Notes: generated by a model not told the origin, from the letters alone. 64,000 bases of DNA from Brevibacterium siliguriense (GCF_900105315.1 NZ_LT629766.1:2666001-2730000), one strand, 5' to 3'; numbered from the stretch's first letter, positions 50,966 to 61,003 are shown. Translations and numbers: made by a program.

Positions 50966-52105
50966 ATGAGCAAAAGCACAAATAGCCTTCACCTGTCCCC
51001 GAGGCTGTCGGTCTTCTACGACGCACGCTTCACTCGCACGACCCATCACGACGGGATCTCACGGTACGGTTCGTGTCTGCTCTCGGCACTGCTGACAGCC
51101 GTCGAAGGCACCGAGATCGACGTGACCGTGATCATCAGCGATCAGGCCCAGCTGGCGCTGCTTCCCGACTGTTCCTGGATTGAGCTGAACGATCCGACCT
51201 CCCCTGCCGAGGTTACCGTTGCCGGAAAGCTCAACGCGCTGGGCGCCGATGTCGTGTTCTCGACGATGCAGACGATGGGCTCGTTCGGTCGCCGCTACGG
51301 ACTCATCCTGACCGTCCACGACCTCATCTACTACTCCCATCCGAAGCCGCCCAGCGACCTGCCGCTGCCGATCCGCCTGCTGTGGCGGGCGTATCACCTG
51401 AGCTTCGCCCCTCAGCGGCTGCTGCTCAACCGTGCCGATGCCGTGGCGGCGGTGTCCGAGACCACGAAGGACCTCATCGCCGCCCACCGACTGACAGACC
51501 GTCCGGTACAGGTGGTGTCCAATGCCGCCGAGGTGCCCGCCACCGCTGCACGGACCGTGAACCGGCACGATGCGAATACCCTCATCTACATGGGCGCTTT
51601 CCTGCCGTACAAGAACGTCGAGGCCCTGATCCGCGCTCTCGAGCACCTGCCGGGGTGGACTCTGCACATCGCCAGCCGCATTGATGGACGCCGGGAAGCT
51701 CAGCTGCGGGCTCTCATCCCCGGCCGGGCCAAGGTCGTCTTCCACCGTGGCATCAGCGATGAGGTGTATGCGCGCCTGTTGGAGGAATCGACGGCCCTGG
51801 TCACGGCTTCACGGGAGGAAGGCTTCGGTCTGCCCGTCATCGAGGCGATGGCTCAGGGAGTGCCTGTCGCCGTTTCGGATATCCCGATCTTCCGGGAGAT
51901 CGCCGCCGAGGCGGCCGAATACTTCGACCCGGAGGATCCGCAGTCGGTCGCGGAGGCGATCACCCGTCTCACGGATGCGGGCAGATGGGCGGAGCAGTCC
52001 GCGGCAGGTCAGCGGCAATCACAGGTCTTCGACTGGACGAAGTCGGCAGAGTCGCTGGTCGAGCTCATCAGGTCGGTCGCGGCGAACCGAGAGTCCGACG
52101 GATGA
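50966..52105 (+). CDS. Glycosyltransferase family 4 protein
   Basis: 379 aa from ATG after GGAG. GT-B fold: N-terminal acceptor domain (FYDARFTRTTHHDGISRYGS; LILTVHDLIYYSHPKPPSDL) and a C-terminal donor domain with LIYMGAFLPYKNVEALIRAL and the EX7E motif in SREEGFGLPVIEAMAQGVPV. No membrane helix is seen, so it acts at the cytosolic face of the membrane. Acceptor and sugar are unknown: glycolipid, mycothiol-like or wall polysaccharide synthesis are options. It is divergent from the mnh operon and has no glycan-synthesis genes beside it. Confidence 0.87.
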   Translation: MSKSTNSLHLSPRLSVFYDARFTRTTHHDGISRYGSCLLSALLTAVEGTEIDVTVIISDQAQLALLPDCSWIELNDPTSPAEVTVAGKLNALGADVVFSTMQTMGSFGRRYGLILTVHDLIYYSHPKPPSDLPLPIRLLWRAYHLSFAPQRLLLNRADAVAAVSETTKDLIAAHRLTDRPVQVVSNAAEVPATAARTVNRHDANTLIYMGAFLPYKNVEALIRALEHLPGWTLHIASRIDGRREAQLRALIPGRAKVVFHRGISDEVYARLLEESTALVTASREEGFGLPVIEAMAQGVPVAVSDIPIFREIAAEAAEYFDPEDPQSVAEAITRLTDAGRWAEQSAAGQRQSQVFDWTKSAESLVELIRSVAANRESDG

Positions 52106-52162
52106 TACCGCAGGGGGCGAGGATGTCAGACGGCTGAGTCCGCAGGGACGCGGACGACCGGC

Positions 52163-52759
52163 TCAGCGGGAATGTGTGCACCAGCTGCGCAGGATCCAGT
52201 TGTCGCCGGTGAATCCGAACTCTCCGTGACCGCAGTTGCCAAGGACGCCGAGGCGCCCGGTCCCGTTCATCTCCATCAGGATCTCGGCAGCGCCGCGCAG
52301 CACAGCACCGTGGGCGACGATCGCGATCGTCGACGCCTCGGCGGACTGGATGATGTCGGTGATCGCGCCTGCGACTCGACTGCCCGATTGGGAGCGGGAC
52401 TCCCCGCCGGGCGGTGCGATATCGGCACCGGAGGCCCATTCGGCGAGTTCCTCGGGCCAGGTTTCGGCCACCTCGGCGCGGGTGGAGCCTTCCCATTCGC
52501 CGAAGGCGGTCTCGCGCAGCCGTTCGTCGCGAACGGGATCGAGACCGACGAGCGCCGCCAGGCTGTCGGCCGTCGCAGCGGCGCGCGAGAGGTCGGAGGA
52601 GACGATGAGTTCTGGTCCGAGTTCGGCGAGGCGGCGGGCGGCCAGTTCAGCCTGTGTCCGGCCGGTGTCGTTGAGGGGGACGTCGGACTGTCCCTGGAAG
52701 CGGCCGGCGACGTTGAAGTCCGTCTGTCCGTGACGCCAGAACAGAACGGTCTTCGTCAT
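52163..52759 (-). CDS. Histidine phosphatase (phosphoglycerate mutase-like)
   Basis: 198 aa. Catalytic RHG motif at the start (VLFWRHGQTDFNVAGRFQGQ), SDLSRAAATADSLAALVGLD, the acid ERLRETAFGEWEGSTRAEV, and the second His in TIAIVAHGAVLRGAAEILM. In actinobacteria this gene commonly follows rsfS, as here, where the ATG overlaps the rsfS stop. Enzymes at this position may be phosphoglycerate mutase-like or glucosyl-3-phosphoglycerate phosphatases, so the substrate is not certain. Confidence 0.88.
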   Translation of the reverse strand: MTKTVLFWRHGQTDFNVAGRFQGQSDVPLNDTGRTQAELAARRLAELGPELIVSSDLSRAAATADSLAALVGLDPVRDERLRETAFGEWEGSTRAEVAETWPEELAEWASGADIAPPGGESRSQSGSRVAGAITDIIQSAEASTIAIVAHGAVLRGAAEILMEMNGTGRLGVLGNCGHGEFGFTGDNWILRSWCTHSR

Positions 52760-53148
52760 GCGTCCGAGCCAGATTCAGGCAGCTGCAGATCGATGACCGG
52801 GACGTCCTTCCAAAGTCGCTCGAGTGCATAGTATTCGCGCTGTTCAGCGGAGAAGACGTGGACGACGATCTCTCCGAAGTCGAGCAGCACCCAGTCCCCT
52901 CCCCGGCCTTCACGGCGCAGCGGGGTGCGGTCGTGAACAAGCTGCACCTCTTGTTCGATCGCATCGATGACCGCACCGATCTGGCGTTCGTTGTCGGCGG
53001 AGACGATGAGGAATGCGTCGGTGATGTAAAGCGTCGAGCTCACATCGAGACCGATGATGTCGGTTCCGAGCTTCTCGTCCGCGGCTTTGGCCGCGGTTCG
53101 AAGCAGCTGGGTGGATTCGGCGATCTCGCTCACAAGATCCTTTCGCAT
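52756..53148 (-). CDS. rsfS: Ribosome silencing factor RsfS
   Basis: 130 aa, standard length. RsfS motifs: DIIGLDVSSTLYITDAFLIV, SADNERQIGAVIDAIEQEVQ, REGRGGDWVLLDFGEIVVHV and the end FSAEQREYYALERLWKDVPV. It binds ribosomal protein uL14 and blocks subunit joining when nutrients are low. It lies in the conserved nadD-(membrane protein)-rsfS-phosphatase order. Confidence 0.95.
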   Translation of the reverse strand: MRKDLVSEIAESTQLLRTAAKAADEKLGTDIIGLDVSSTLYITDAFLIVSADNERQIGAVIDAIEQEVQLVHDRTPLRREGRGGDWVLLDFGEIVVHVFSAEQREYYALERLWKDVPVIDLQLPESGSDA

Positions 53149-53185
53149 GGATGCGGTTGTGGAGGTGGTGGGAACCCGGTGATGC

Positions 53186-54694
53186 TCAGAGGAACATGAC
53201 GAGGGCGACGACGATGAGGGCCAAGGCGAAGAATGCGGCGACGCCGAGGACGATATAGGGCATTTTCGACGGCTCTTCGCCCATGAGGATCTGCCCGTCC
53301 TGTCCGGTCACCGAGCTGGCGCGGATGCGTGAGCCGGGAGGGTTCACGGTCTCTTCGTCTTCGTAATCGGCGTTCGGCAGCGACCAGGTCTCAGGCACTG
53401 CGTCCATCGGCCTGGTCTCCGGGTTCGCAGCCAGGGCACGTGCCGCGTCATCGGAACCTGCCTCACCGGCCGACTCACCGGCGCCAGTGGCGCCCGAGCC
53501 GGATGGGGCCTCGTCTGTACGACCGAATTCCGGCGACTGCGGACCACGAGCATCGCTCTTGCGGGTTCCGTCGGCCGCGGGGGTCTGTGCCGATGCGGCG
53601 GTGACGACGCGGACACCGGAAGTCGAGGGCGGCTGCACGATCGGCATCCGACGCGACCGGGAGGTGGGCTCGGGTTCGTCTGCGGAGTCGGTGTTCCCAG
53701 CTCTGTCGGAAAGCCCTGTGTTCTCGACCCGGTCGGCAGGCGCACCTTTGTCAGCCTCGCCGGCAGCCTTGTCTTCATCTGCCGAGGCTGAGGGCTTCTC
53801 GCCCTCGTCCTGGCCGACAGGCTGAACGCTGTCGGTGCGGTCGGCAGGCGTCTCTTTGTCAGCAGACTGGTCTTGCTCGGTCTTGGTGCCGAGTGCCGGA
53901 GCGTCCCCGTCGAGGGCCGAATACGGCATCGACAGCGCGTCATAGGGTTCGCCGTCCAAGGTGGTGGGGCGCGGTGCGGAGTCAGAGGTGACAGGGGCTT
54001 CGAAGTCGCGGGCAGCGACCTCTTCGGAGGCTCCACCGAAACCAGCAGTGTCATAGGACTCTTGCTCGGTCCCGACGGACTTCGCATCCGCCTTCGAGCC
54101 GGACGACGACTCGTCCGGAGTCCCCGCTGGGGCTTCTGCATCGTTGGTGTCCGATTCCGGCTTCGCCCATTCTGGCTGCGAGTCCGCGGATCCTGAATCC
54201 GAGACCTCGGGAATCGGTCCGGTCAGTCGGCCCTCGGCTGCGGCCCGGCGTTCGGCCAGCTCCTTCTCATCTGCCACAACGGGCAGTGCGCCGGTGGACA
54301 GATCGCCGTACAGCGACAGTCCGTTTTCGCGCAGGTACCGCTTCTTCTCAGCGCGCGTCTGGAAGTGCGGCAACGGTGCACGTGTCGGGTCGAGTCGGTC
54401 CTCGGCCTGTACCGGTGGGCGCGATTCCTGCGGGTGGTCCGATGCCAGGGCACCGCGTTCGTGGCTGGTCCGCGGCGACGGATCGGGGTCGATGCGCGAC
54501 GCAGTGTCATCGCTGCCCTCGGCAGCGGGTTTCGCGTCGGGCTTCTTCGGTGGCAGCGGACTGAGGAGTCCGGCGCGGGAGTTCGGAGCCTCCTTCGGCT
54601 GCTCAGGAACCTCTCCTGCTTCGAACGCCTGTTCCGCCGCCAGTCTCTCGGCTTCTCGCCGTGCTCGACGTGACGTGAACTGCTCCTCAGCCAT
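53186..54694 (-). CDS. Long disordered protein with a C-terminal membrane anchor
   Basis: 502 aa. The ATG at 54694 has AGGAG at five bases; the GTG two codons earlier sits too close to that site. A basic N terminus ([20 protein letters not shown]) is followed by ~420 residues of Ser/Pro/Glu/Asp/Ala-rich, low-complexity sequence (for example [40 protein letters not shown]). The chain ends in a conserved-looking stretch ([20 protein letters not shown]) and one helix ([20 protein letters not shown]). It is a cytoplasmic tail-anchored protein, with its N terminus overlapping the end of nadD. Actinobacteria often have such a gene between nadD and rsfS; its role is unknown. Confidence 0.75.
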   Translation of the reverse strand: MAEEQFTSRRARREAERLAAEQAFEAGEVPEQPKEAPNSRAGLLSPLPPKKPDAKPAAEGSDDTASRIDPDPSPRTSHERGALASDHPQESRPPVQAEDRLDPTRAPLPHFQTRAEKKRYLRENGLSLYGDLSTGALPVVADEKELAERRAAAEGRLTGPIPEVSDSGSADSQPEWAKPESDTNDAEAPAGTPDESSSGSKADAKSVGTEQESYDTAGFGGASEEVAARDFEAPVTSDSAPRPTTLDGEPYDALSMPYSALDGDAPALGTKTEQDQSADKETPADRTDSVQPVGQDEGEKPSASADEDKAAGEADKGAPADRVENTGLSDRAGNTDSADEPEPTSRSRRMPIVQPPSTSGVRVVTAASAQTPAADGTRKSDARGPQSPEFGRTDEAPSGSGATGAGESAGEAGSDDAARALAANPETRPMDAVPETWSLPNADYEDEETVNPPGSRIRASSVTGQDGQILMGEEPSKMPYIVLGVAAFFALALIVVALVMFL

Positions 54695-55292
54695 TCTCAC
54701 TCCTGTACAACTCGTATTTCGCGATGTACTGCACTACGCCGTCCGGTACGAGGTACCAGACGGGTGCACCATCCATCACCCGTTGTCTGCAATCCGTGGA
54801 CGATATCGCCAGCGCAGGGATCTGCACGAGACTCAGCCGATCGACCGGCAGTCCCTCACCGTGGAGTTCGTGACCGGGCCGGCTGACCCCGACGAAGTGC
54901 GCCAGGGAAAACAGCTCATCTACATTCTTCCATGTCAAGATCTGAGCCAAAGCGTCCGCGCCGGTGATGAAGAACAACTCGGTATCGGGACCGTAGCTGC
55001 GGGTGAGGTCGCGCAGCGTATCGATCGTGTAGGTCGGACCCGGGCGATCGACGTCGGCTCGGGAGACGGTGAATCGCGGGTTCGACGCCGTGGCGATGAC
55101 TGTCATCAGATACCGGTGTTCGGCGCTGCTGACCTCTTCGACGTCCTTCTGATACGGCCGCCCCGTGGGGACGAAAACCACCTCGTCGAGGTCGAAGGTC
55201 GCCTGAACCTCACTCGCTGCGACGAGGTGGCCGTTGTGGACGGGGTCGAAGGTGCCACCCATGACACCGACTCTGCGTCTGTGCTCTGCCAT
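54687..55292 (-). CDS. nadD: Nicotinate-nucleotide adenylyltransferase
   Basis: 201 aa. Nucleotidyltransferase motif [20 protein letters not shown] at the start, [56 protein letters not shown], and the end motif [15 protein letters not shown]. It joins nicotinate mononucleotide and ATP to make deamido-NAD in the cytosol. The ATG follows the stop of a 53-aa membrane protein gene by one base. Confidence 0.95.
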   Translation of the reverse strand: MAEHRRRVGVMGGTFDPVHNGHLVAASEVQATFDLDEVVFVPTGRPYQKDVEEVSSAEHRYLMTVIATASNPRFTVSRADVDRPGPTYTIDTLRDLTRSYGPDTELFFITGADALAQILTWKNVDELFSLAHFVGVSRPGHELHGEGLPVDRLSLVQIPALAISSTDCRQRVMDGAPVWYLVPDGVVQYIAKYELYRSENG

Positions 55293-55293
55293 A

Positions 55294-55455
55294 TCAGTGG
55301 CGGTGCGAGATGCCCTTCCACGACCGAGACACAAGGCCCATCGTGATGAAGATCGCCAGGGTGATGAGTCCGTACCAGATCGGATCCATCGGCAGCTCGA
55401 CGTGGGCTGCGTGCTCCCCACCTTCGGCTGCGGCGGCCATAATGGCTGCGTTCAC
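55294..55455 (-). CDS. 53-aa single-helix membrane protein upstream of nadD
   Basis: The GTG start has AAGGAG eight bases upstream. The protein begins [20 protein letters not shown], carries [20 protein letters not shown] and [13 protein letters not shown], and ends one base before the nadD start. One helix with a basic cytoplasmic end. The motif LPMDPIW(Y/F)G before a helix recurs in short proteins encoded ahead of nadD in related actinobacteria, which argues for a real gene. Function is unknown. Confidence 0.75.
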   Translation of the reverse strand: MNAAIMAAAAEGGEHAAHVELPMDPIWYGLITLAIFITMGLVSRSWKGISHRH

Positions 55456-55631
55456 GTCATTTCTCCTTACTCAGTGATCCGACGCGCACGAAGCGCCTCG
55501 GGGTCATTACCTTCTCATTTTCTCATGAACGACCGGGGAATCCGGCATCGACATGACTTCTTACATATCCGAGGTCTCCCCTGGTCGGGCGGTTCGTGCC
55601 CGGATCGTGGAGTCTCGGAGCCGATTCGAAT

Positions 55632-56921
55632 TCAGGAACGGACCTGTCCGTTGCCCATCATCACCCACTTCGTGGTCGTCAGCTGCTCGAGCCCCATGGG
55701 ACCGCGGGCATGCAGCTTCTGAGTGGAGATGCCCACCTCTGCGCCGAAGCCCAACTCTCCCCCATCGGTGAATCGTGTGGAGACGTTGACTCCCACCGCC
55801 GCTGCGTCGATGGCGGTGACGAAGGTGTCCGCATTGTCGAGGTCCTTCGTCACGATCACCTCGGTGTGACCAGAGCTGTATGCGCGGATGTGGTCGATGG
55901 CCTCTTCGATCCCGGAGACGAGTTTGATCGCGATCTCCAGGCCCAGGTACTCCTTGGCCCAGTCACGTCGCGACACCCGCCGGACCTTCATCCCCGCGGG
56001 CGCCAGCGCTGAGACGTCCGAGTCGGCGTGGACGATGACTCCGGCGCCGTCGAGGCGTTCGAGGATCTTCGGCAGCACGCGTTTCGCGGCCTTCTCATGG
56101 ACGAGCAGGGTCTCGAGCGAGTTGCACACACTGGGGCGGTGCGTCTTCGAGTTGAGGACGAGGTCGACGGAGGTCTTCACCGTGGCTGTCGAGTCGATGA
56201 ACATGTGCACATTGCCCACACCGGTTTCGATGACGGGCACGATAGATTCCTGCACGACCATGTTGATCAGGTCGGCGCCGCCTCGGGGAATGAGCAGGTC
56301 GACGTAGTCGCGAGCGTGCATGAGCACATGTGCGCCTTCGCGTCCGTATTGGTCGATGCCGCTGATCGAGTCGGCCGGCAATCCCGCTGATTCGACAGCC
56401 CGACGGAGGATGGAGATGATCTCCGTATTCGAGTTCTGAGCAGCCGAACCTCCGCGCAGGACGGAGGAGTTGCCGGATTTCAGGGCGAGGACGGCGATGT
56501 CGACGGTGACGTTCGGACGGGCTTCGTAGATCGCGCCGATCACACCCATGGGCACGCGGTTCTGGGTGAGGCGGATGCCGTTGGGCAGAGTACGGCCGAC
56601 GACGACATTGCCGACGGGATCCGCGAGGTCGATGACGTCTTCGACGGAATCGGCGATCGCTGCGATGCGATCGGAGTCGAGGCGGAGACGGTCGAGCAGA
56701 GCGTCGCTCATCCCGTTCTCGGTGCCGGCGGCGATGTCCGCGTCGTTGGCTTTGACGATGCGGTCGGTGTTGCTGCGCAGCGCTTCGGCGATGGCACCGA
56801 GCGCTGCGTTCTTCTCCGCGGTCGAGGCCGTCGCCAACAGACTCGAGGCGGCCTTGGCGTTGCGCACGATGCGGGTGACTCCGCGCACGGTCTTCGGGTG
56901 GATCTCGGCTGCTGCTGTCAT
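55632..56921 (-). CDS. proA: Gamma-glutamyl phosphate reductase
   Basis: 429 aa, aldehyde-dehydrogenase fold of full length. Recognisable stretches are RLTQNRVPMGVIGAIYEARP, SGNSSVLRGGSAAQNSN, DLLIPRGGADLINMVVQESI, the active-site Cys in THRPSVCNSLETLLVHEKAA, and NVSTRFTDGGELGFGAEVGI with the end MGLEQLTTTKWVMMG. It reduces glutamyl 5-phosphate with NADPH in proline synthesis. It starts three bases after the proB stop. Confidence 0.96.
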   Translation of the reverse strand: MTAAAEIHPKTVRGVTRIVRNAKAASSLLATASTAEKNAALGAIAEALRSNTDRIVKANDADIAAGTENGMSDALLDRLRLDSDRIAAIADSVEDVIDLADPVGNVVVGRTLPNGIRLTQNRVPMGVIGAIYEARPNVTVDIAVLALKSGNSSVLRGGSAAQNSNTEIISILRRAVESAGLPADSISGIDQYGREGAHVLMHARDYVDLLIPRGGADLINMVVQESIVPVIETGVGNVHMFIDSTATVKTSVDLVLNSKTHRPSVCNSLETLLVHEKAAKRVLPKILERLDGAGVIVHADSDVSALAPAGMKVRRVSRRDWAKEYLGLEIAIKLVSGIEEAIDHIRAYSSGHTEVIVTKDLDNADTFVTAIDAAAVGVNVSTRFTDGGELGFGAEVGISTQKLHARGPMGLEQLTTTKWVMMGNGQVRS

Positions 56922-56924
56922 GGG

Positions 56925-58091
56925 CTATCTCCCCCCGCTCACCTGTGTGAGAACGAGATCGTTTCGATGGATGACCTCTTTACGGTAGTCATTTCCCAGA
57001 CGGGTGCCAAGTTCCTCGGTCGTGGATCGGAACATCAGCGGCAGCTCGTCCGAGGAGAAGTTCGTCATACCGCGCGCAATGACCTCATCGTCGAGATTGC
57101 GGATCTCGACCGGGTCGCCCGCTTCGAAGTTCCCGCTGCAGGCGGTGACCCCAGCTGCGAGCAGAGAAGTCCCGCGGGAAAGCACGGCGGTTTCGGCCCC
57201 TCGGTCGATCGTGACCGTTCCGAAGGTCCGAGCCAGATGGCGCAGCCACAGCAGTCGAGTGCCCCGGCGCTTGTGGGTGACCGCGAAGTACGTACCCACT
57301 CGCTCCCCTGCCAGCGCCGAAGCGGCCTGCGATGCCGAGGTCAGCACTGCCGGGATCCCCGAATCGGCGACCATGATGGCGGCGTCGACCTTCGTGGCCA
57401 TTCCTCCGGTGCCGGTCCCTGCCGTCCCCACACCGCCGATGGCGAGATCGTCGAGGTAGCCGGGACCGTGTACGCGGTCGATCAGCCGCGAGCCGGGCTG
57501 GTCCGGGGGCCCGGAGTAGAGCGCGTCCACATCGGACAGAAGCACGAGCGCATCGGCGTGAGCCAAGTGAGCGACGAGAGCGGCGAGGCGGTCGTTGTCT
57601 CCGAAGCGGATCTCCTCGGTGGCCACCGCGTCGTTCTCATTGACGATGGGCAAGGTGCCCAGGGCCAGGAGTTTGTCGATGGCACGCTGGGCGTTCTTGT
57701 ACCGGGTACGCCGGATCAGATCATCGGCGCTGAGTAGAACCTGACCGGGCACGAGGTCGTAGCGCCCCAGGGCTCGCGTGTATGCGGCCATCAGCAGCCC
57801 CTGTCCGACCCCGGCGGCAGCCTGCTGGCTGGCCAGGTCGCGAGGGCGCTTCTTCAACCCCATCGGCTCCAGGCCCGCCGCGATCGCGCCGGAGGATACG
57901 AGGATGACTTCGTGTCCGGCCGATCGGTGGGCGCCGATGACGTCGGTCAGGGCGATCAGTTTGGCTTCGTCGAGTCCCCCGTCGATCGTCGTCAGCGAGG
58001 ACGAACCGACCTTGACGACGATACGGCGGGCATGCGCGATATCGTCACGCGACGACGCTGCGGATGAGTCCGCCTGAACTGCCGCGCTCAC
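56925..58091 (-). CDS. proB: Glutamate 5-kinase with PUA domain
   Basis: 388 aa. Amino-acid kinase domain: [80 protein letters not shown] and the [20 protein letters not shown] loop. A C-terminal PUA domain covers ~285-375 ([40 protein letters not shown]). It phosphorylates glutamate, the feedback-regulated first step to proline. The ATG overlaps the obg stop (ATGA). Confidence 0.96.
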   Translation of the reverse strand: MSAAVQADSSAASSRDDIAHARRIVVKVGSSSLTTIDGGLDEAKLIALTDVIGAHRSAGHEVILVSSGAIAAGLEPMGLKKRPRDLASQQAAAGVGQGLLMAAYTRALGRYDLVPGQVLLSADDLIRRTRYKNAQRAIDKLLALGTLPIVNENDAVATEEIRFGDNDRLAALVAHLAHADALVLLSDVDALYSGPPDQPGSRLIDRVHGPGYLDDLAIGGVGTAGTGTGGMATKVDAAIMVADSGIPAVLTSASQAASALAGERVGTYFAVTHKRRGTRLLWLRHLARTFGTVTIDRGAETAVLSRGTSLLAAGVTACSGNFEAGDPVEIRNLDDEVIARGMTNFSSDELPLMFRSTTEELGTRLGNDYRKEVIHRNDLVLTQVSGGR

Positions 58092-59653
58092 TCCTCGCCG
58101 GCCCCCTCAGCAGACTCTGTCGCAGATGACCGGTAGCTGCTCTCACGGTTCGCTCGTTCGGCCAGACGTTCCTGTTCGAACTCGGCCCGAGTCGCGGCCT
58201 TCGCGTCCATCTTCTCGTGATAGGCGGCCTTGCGCTCCTTGCGTGTGGCGCGCGATTCCTCTTCGAGGCGGGCGTCCGATCCGCGGGAGCCCAGCAGTTC
58301 GGCACCACCGACCGCCGTGGGGTCCCAGTCGAAGACGACACCGTCGTCTCCGCCGACGACGATCGTGTCGCCGGGTTTGGCTCCCGCCTTGAACAGAGCC
58401 TCCTCGACACCGAGGTGTTCGAGCCGGTCAGCGAGGTAGCCGACGGCTTCGTCGTTGCCGAAATCGGTCTGCTGTACCCAACGTCGGGGCTTGTCGCCGA
58501 GGACTCGGAACAGCGGTCCGTCCGAGGAGCCTTCGGAATGGACTTCGAATCCGCGATCGTCGACGGCCTTCGGACGGATGACGATGCGCTGCGGTGTCGC
58601 TTCGACCTCGGCGCGGCGTTCCCGTTCGGCCAGCACGAGTTCGGCCATGGCGAACGAGAGTTCCCGCAGACCGGCGTGGCTGACAGCGGAGATCTCGAAG
58701 ACCCGGTATCCGGCGGCTTCGAGGTCGGGACGGACGATGTCGGTGAGGTCGCGGCCGTCGGGGATATCGACCTTGTTCAGTGCCACGAGCTTCGGGCGCT
58801 CGGACAGCGGAAGGAGTCCGCTTCCATCGTCGAGGTCGACTGCGTAGGCCGCGAGTTCGGATTCGATGATCGTGAGGTCGGAGACGGGATCGCGTCCGGG
58901 CTCCCATGTGGCCATGTCGATGACGTGGACGAGACCTGCGCAGCGTTCGACGTGGCGGAGGAACTCGAGGCCGAGTCCCTTGCCCTCAGATGCGCCGGGA
59001 ATGAGTCCGGGGACGTCGGCGACAGTGTAGCGGGTGTCCCCTGCCTGGACGACTCCGAGGTTCGGCACGAGCGTCGTGAACGGATAGTCGGCGATCTTCG
59101 GCTTCGCAGCGGAGAGAGCGGCGATGAGGCTCGACTTGCCCGCCGACGGGTAGCCCACAAGGGCGATATCGGCGATCGTCTTGAGTTCGAGCACGAGGCT
59201 GACGGTCTGCCCGGGTTCCCCGAGAAGTGCGAAGCCGGGGGCCTTGCGCTTCGTCGACGCCAGCGCGGCGTTGCCGAGACCGCCGCGGCCTCCGGCAGCT
59301 GCCGTGAATTCGGTTCCGTCTTCGACGAGGTCGGCGATGACGTCGCCGTTGGTGCTCTTCACCACTGTTCCCTCGGGAACGTCGACGATGAGATCTCTTC
59401 CATCGGCGCCGTGGCGCAGATCGCCCTTGCCGATCCCGCCGTCGTCGGCACGCACATGCGGACGGTGGTGCAGGGGAAGCAGGGTCGTGGTCTGGCGGTC
59501 GACTCGGAAGATGATGTTCCCGCCGTTGCCCCCGTCGGCGCCATCGGGTCCGCCGAGCGGTTTGAACTTCTCACGCCTGATCGAGGCACACCCGTTCCCA
59601 CCTGCGCCTGCGGCGAGGTGAACGGTGACACGGTCTACGAACTCGGTGGCCAT
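58088..59653 (-). CDS. obg: GTPase Obg/CgtA
   Basis: 521 aa, the long actinobacterial form. The Gly-rich Obg domain fills residues ~1-158 ([40 protein letters not shown]). The G domain shows G1 [18 protein letters not shown]3 [20 protein letters not shown] and G4 [12 protein letters not shown]. An OCT domain (~345-440, [20 protein letters not shown]) and a basic, charged tail ([20 protein letters not shown]) follow. It is an essential ribosome-associated GTPase for 50S assembly and stress response, downstream of rpmA as in most bacteria. Confidence 0.96.
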   Translation of the reverse strand: MATEFVDRVTVHLAAGAGGNGCASIRREKFKPLGGPDGADGGNGGNIIFRVDRQTTTLLPLHHRPHVRADDGGIGKGDLRHGADGRDLIVDVPEGTVVKSTNGDVIADLVEDGTEFTAAAGGRGGLGNAALASTKRKAPGFALLGEPGQTVSLVLELKTIADIALVGYPSAGKSSLIAALSAAKPKIADYPFTTLVPNLGVVQAGDTRYTVADVPGLIPGASEGKGLGLEFLRHVERCAGLVHVIDMATWEPGRDPVSDLTIIESELAAYAVDLDDGSGLLPLSERPKLVALNKVDIPDGRDLTDIVRPDLEAAGYRVFEISAVSHAGLRELSFAMAELVLAERERRAEVEATPQRIVIRPKAVDDRGFEVHSEGSSDGPLFRVLGDKPRRWVQQTDFGNDEAVGYLADRLEHLGVEEALFKAGAKPGDTIVVGGDDGVVFDWDPTAVGGAELLGSRGSDARLEEESRATRKERKAAYHEKMDAKAATRAEFEQERLAERANRESSYRSSATESAEGAGEE

Positions 59654-59669
59654 AATGTCCTTATATCAG

Positions 59670-59701
59670 ATGAAGGGTGAGTCGTTCGACTCACCCTTCA
59701 T
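59670..59701 (-). terminator. Hairpin between rpmA and obg
   Basis: ATGAAGGGTGAGTCG pairs perfectly with CGACTCACCCTTCAT, leaving a tight TT turn. It lies in the 101-base gap between rpmA and obg and may attenuate read-through from the ribosomal protein genes into obg. Confidence 0.7.
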
Positions 59702-59754
59702 GCTCCCTTCATCAGGGAGAGATCATATTGACGACGGATCGGATCCGGAGAGGA

Positions 59755-60006
59755 TCAGGCTCCGACGATGTTGACGATCTTACGACCGTTGCGGGTGCCG
59801 AATTCCACGGCGCCGGCGGTCAGAGCGAAGAGAGTATCGTCTCCTCCACGGCCGACATTGGCTCCGGGGTGGAACTTGGTTCCGCGCTGGCGGACGATGA
59901 TCTCGCCAGCCTTGACGGCCTGGCCGCCGAAGCGCTTCACGCCGAGGTACTGTGGGTTCGAGTCGCGACCGTTGCGGGTCGAGCTGACTCCCTTTTTGCT
60001 TGCCAT
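59755..60006 (-). CDS. rpmA: 50S ribosomal protein bL27
   Basis: 83 aa with the complete bL27 signature: [40 protein letters not shown] and [20 protein letters not shown]. The N terminus reaches toward the peptidyl transferase centre. No cleavable N-terminal extension, as found in Firmicutes, is present. It follows rplU by 15 bases. Confidence 0.98.
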   Translation of the reverse strand: MASKKGVSSTRNGRDSNPQYLGVKRFGGQAVKAGEIIVRQRGTKFHPGANVGRGGDDTLFALTAGAVEFGTRNGRKIVNIVGA

Positions 60007-60021
60007 GTGAGAAGTCTCCTC

Positions 60022-60330
60022 TTACTTGATGTTCGTGATCTTCAGGCGGGTGAGGTCCTGGCGGTGGCCCTGACGCTTCTTGTACCCGGTCTTGTTCTTG
60101 TACTTCTGGATCACAATCTTGGGACCGCGGAGCTCACCGGCGACCTCAGCGGTGACCGAGACCTTCGACAGAGCGTCGGGATCGGTCGTGACCGTCTCGC
60201 CGTCGACAAGAAGTACGGCATCGAGCTCGACGCTGTCTCCAGCCTTCGCCTTCATTCGGTTGACTGTGATGATGTCGCCGACGCTCACCTTTTCCTGGTG
60301 GCCTCCGGCGCGGACGATGGCATAGACCAT
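60022..60330 (-). CDS. rplU: 50S ribosomal protein bL21
   Basis: 102 aa with bL21 features: [40 protein letters not shown] and [31 protein letters not shown]. First gene of the rplU-rpmA pair, preceded by GAAAGAGGGTTCGACC and a ~120-base leader from the promoter at 60458-60487. Confidence 0.98.
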   Translation of the reverse strand: MVYAIVRAGGHQEKVSVGDIITVNRMKAKAGDSVELDAVLLVDGETVTTDPDALSKVSVTAEVAGELRGPKIVIQKYKNKTGYKKRQGHRQDLTRLKITNIK

Positions 60331-60457
60331 GGTCGAACCCTCTTTCTGTTGAAAACAAACGAACGGCGGTTGTCCCTTGGCTGCCGCAGAACAAGTCCCA
60401 CAGGCATCCCATTGAGAGGAATCACCAGCCGTGGCGCGTCACGCGCACCGACGATCG
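60331..60457 (-). promoter_or_regulatory. rplU 5' leader, possible autoregulatory element
   Basis: The ~125-base untranslated leader of rplU contains the stem GGTGCGCG-TGA-CGCGCCAC close to the transcription start and CTGCGGCAGCC further down. Ribosomal protein leaders in front of rplU are known regulatory RNAs in several phyla. No consensus could be verified here. Confidence 0.4.
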
Positions 60458-60487
60458 ATTCTAGTCGAGAGCACACAGCATCGGCAA
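60458..60487 (-). promoter_or_regulatory. Promoter of rplU-rpmA
   Basis: On the minus strand TTGCCG (-35, 60482-60487) is followed after 18 bases by TAGAAT (-10, 60458-60463), a good housekeeping-sigma promoter for an actinobacterium. Confidence 0.65.
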
Positions 60488-60573
60488 ACCCATCACCTAT
60501 GCGCGAGCGGTCGATCTGCTCATTGTGAGCCATCTCTCGATGATAGGCACAGCATGGGAGCTCCGCAGCTCTC

Positions 60574-60891
60574 TCAGCTTTCGCGTGACTCCGCGATGCG
60601 TTCGTGGCGGCGGATCACCTCGGCGACGATGAACGCGAGGAACTTCTCTGCGAACTCCGGGTCCAGGTGGGACTCCTCGGCGAGCTCCCGCAGCCTGGCA
60701 ACCTGCCTGGCTTCCCGGGACTCGTCGGCCGGAGGAAGTCCGTGATCGGCTTTGAGTTCGCCGACGCGCTCGGTGAGTTTGAAGCGCTCGGCGAGGAGAT
60801 GGACGAGGGAGGCATCGATATTGTCGATGCTGCCCCGAAGCTCCTGCAGCCGGTCGACTGCGCGTATTCTGTCGTCTCTGTTCTCATCCAC
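60574..60891 (-). CDS. Chorismate mutase (AroQ class)
   Basis: 105 aa, all helical. AroQ-type features: RLQELRGSIDNIDASLVHLL with the first-helix Arg, AERFKLTERVGELKADHGLP with the Lys of the active site, ADESREARQVARLRELAEES and FLAFIVAEVIRRHERIAE. It converts chorismate to prephenate for Phe and Tyr synthesis. In actinobacteria such short intracellular mutases often need DAHP synthase for full activity. It is monocistronic. Confidence 0.9.
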   Translation of the reverse strand: MDENRDDRIRAVDRLQELRGSIDNIDASLVHLLAERFKLTERVGELKADHGLPPADESREARQVARLRELAEESHLDPEFAEKFLAFIVAEVIRRHERIAESRES

Positions 60892-60917
60892 TCCCCCAGT
60901 CTATCGATGGCCGGACA

Positions 60918-60959
60918 TGCCTGTGCGCCCCGCCCATTCGGACGCGGCGCACAGGCATC
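60918..60959. terminator. Terminator between the alanine symporter and chorismate mutase genes
   Basis: ATGCCTGTGCGCC pairs perfectly with GGCGCACAGGCAT around a 16-base loop, 45 bases after the symporter stop. Both genes run on the minus strand, so it ends the symporter transcript. Confidence 0.75.
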
Positions 60960-61003
60960 CCTGATCGTGGCTGTCCCCCTCATCGCGAGGAAGAGATAGA
61001 GTC

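Noticed and set aside
58217..59680. 487-codon open frame opposite obg
   Set aside because: It is the antisense shadow of a high-GC gene; the minus strand encodes an unmistakable Obg GTPase over the same bases.
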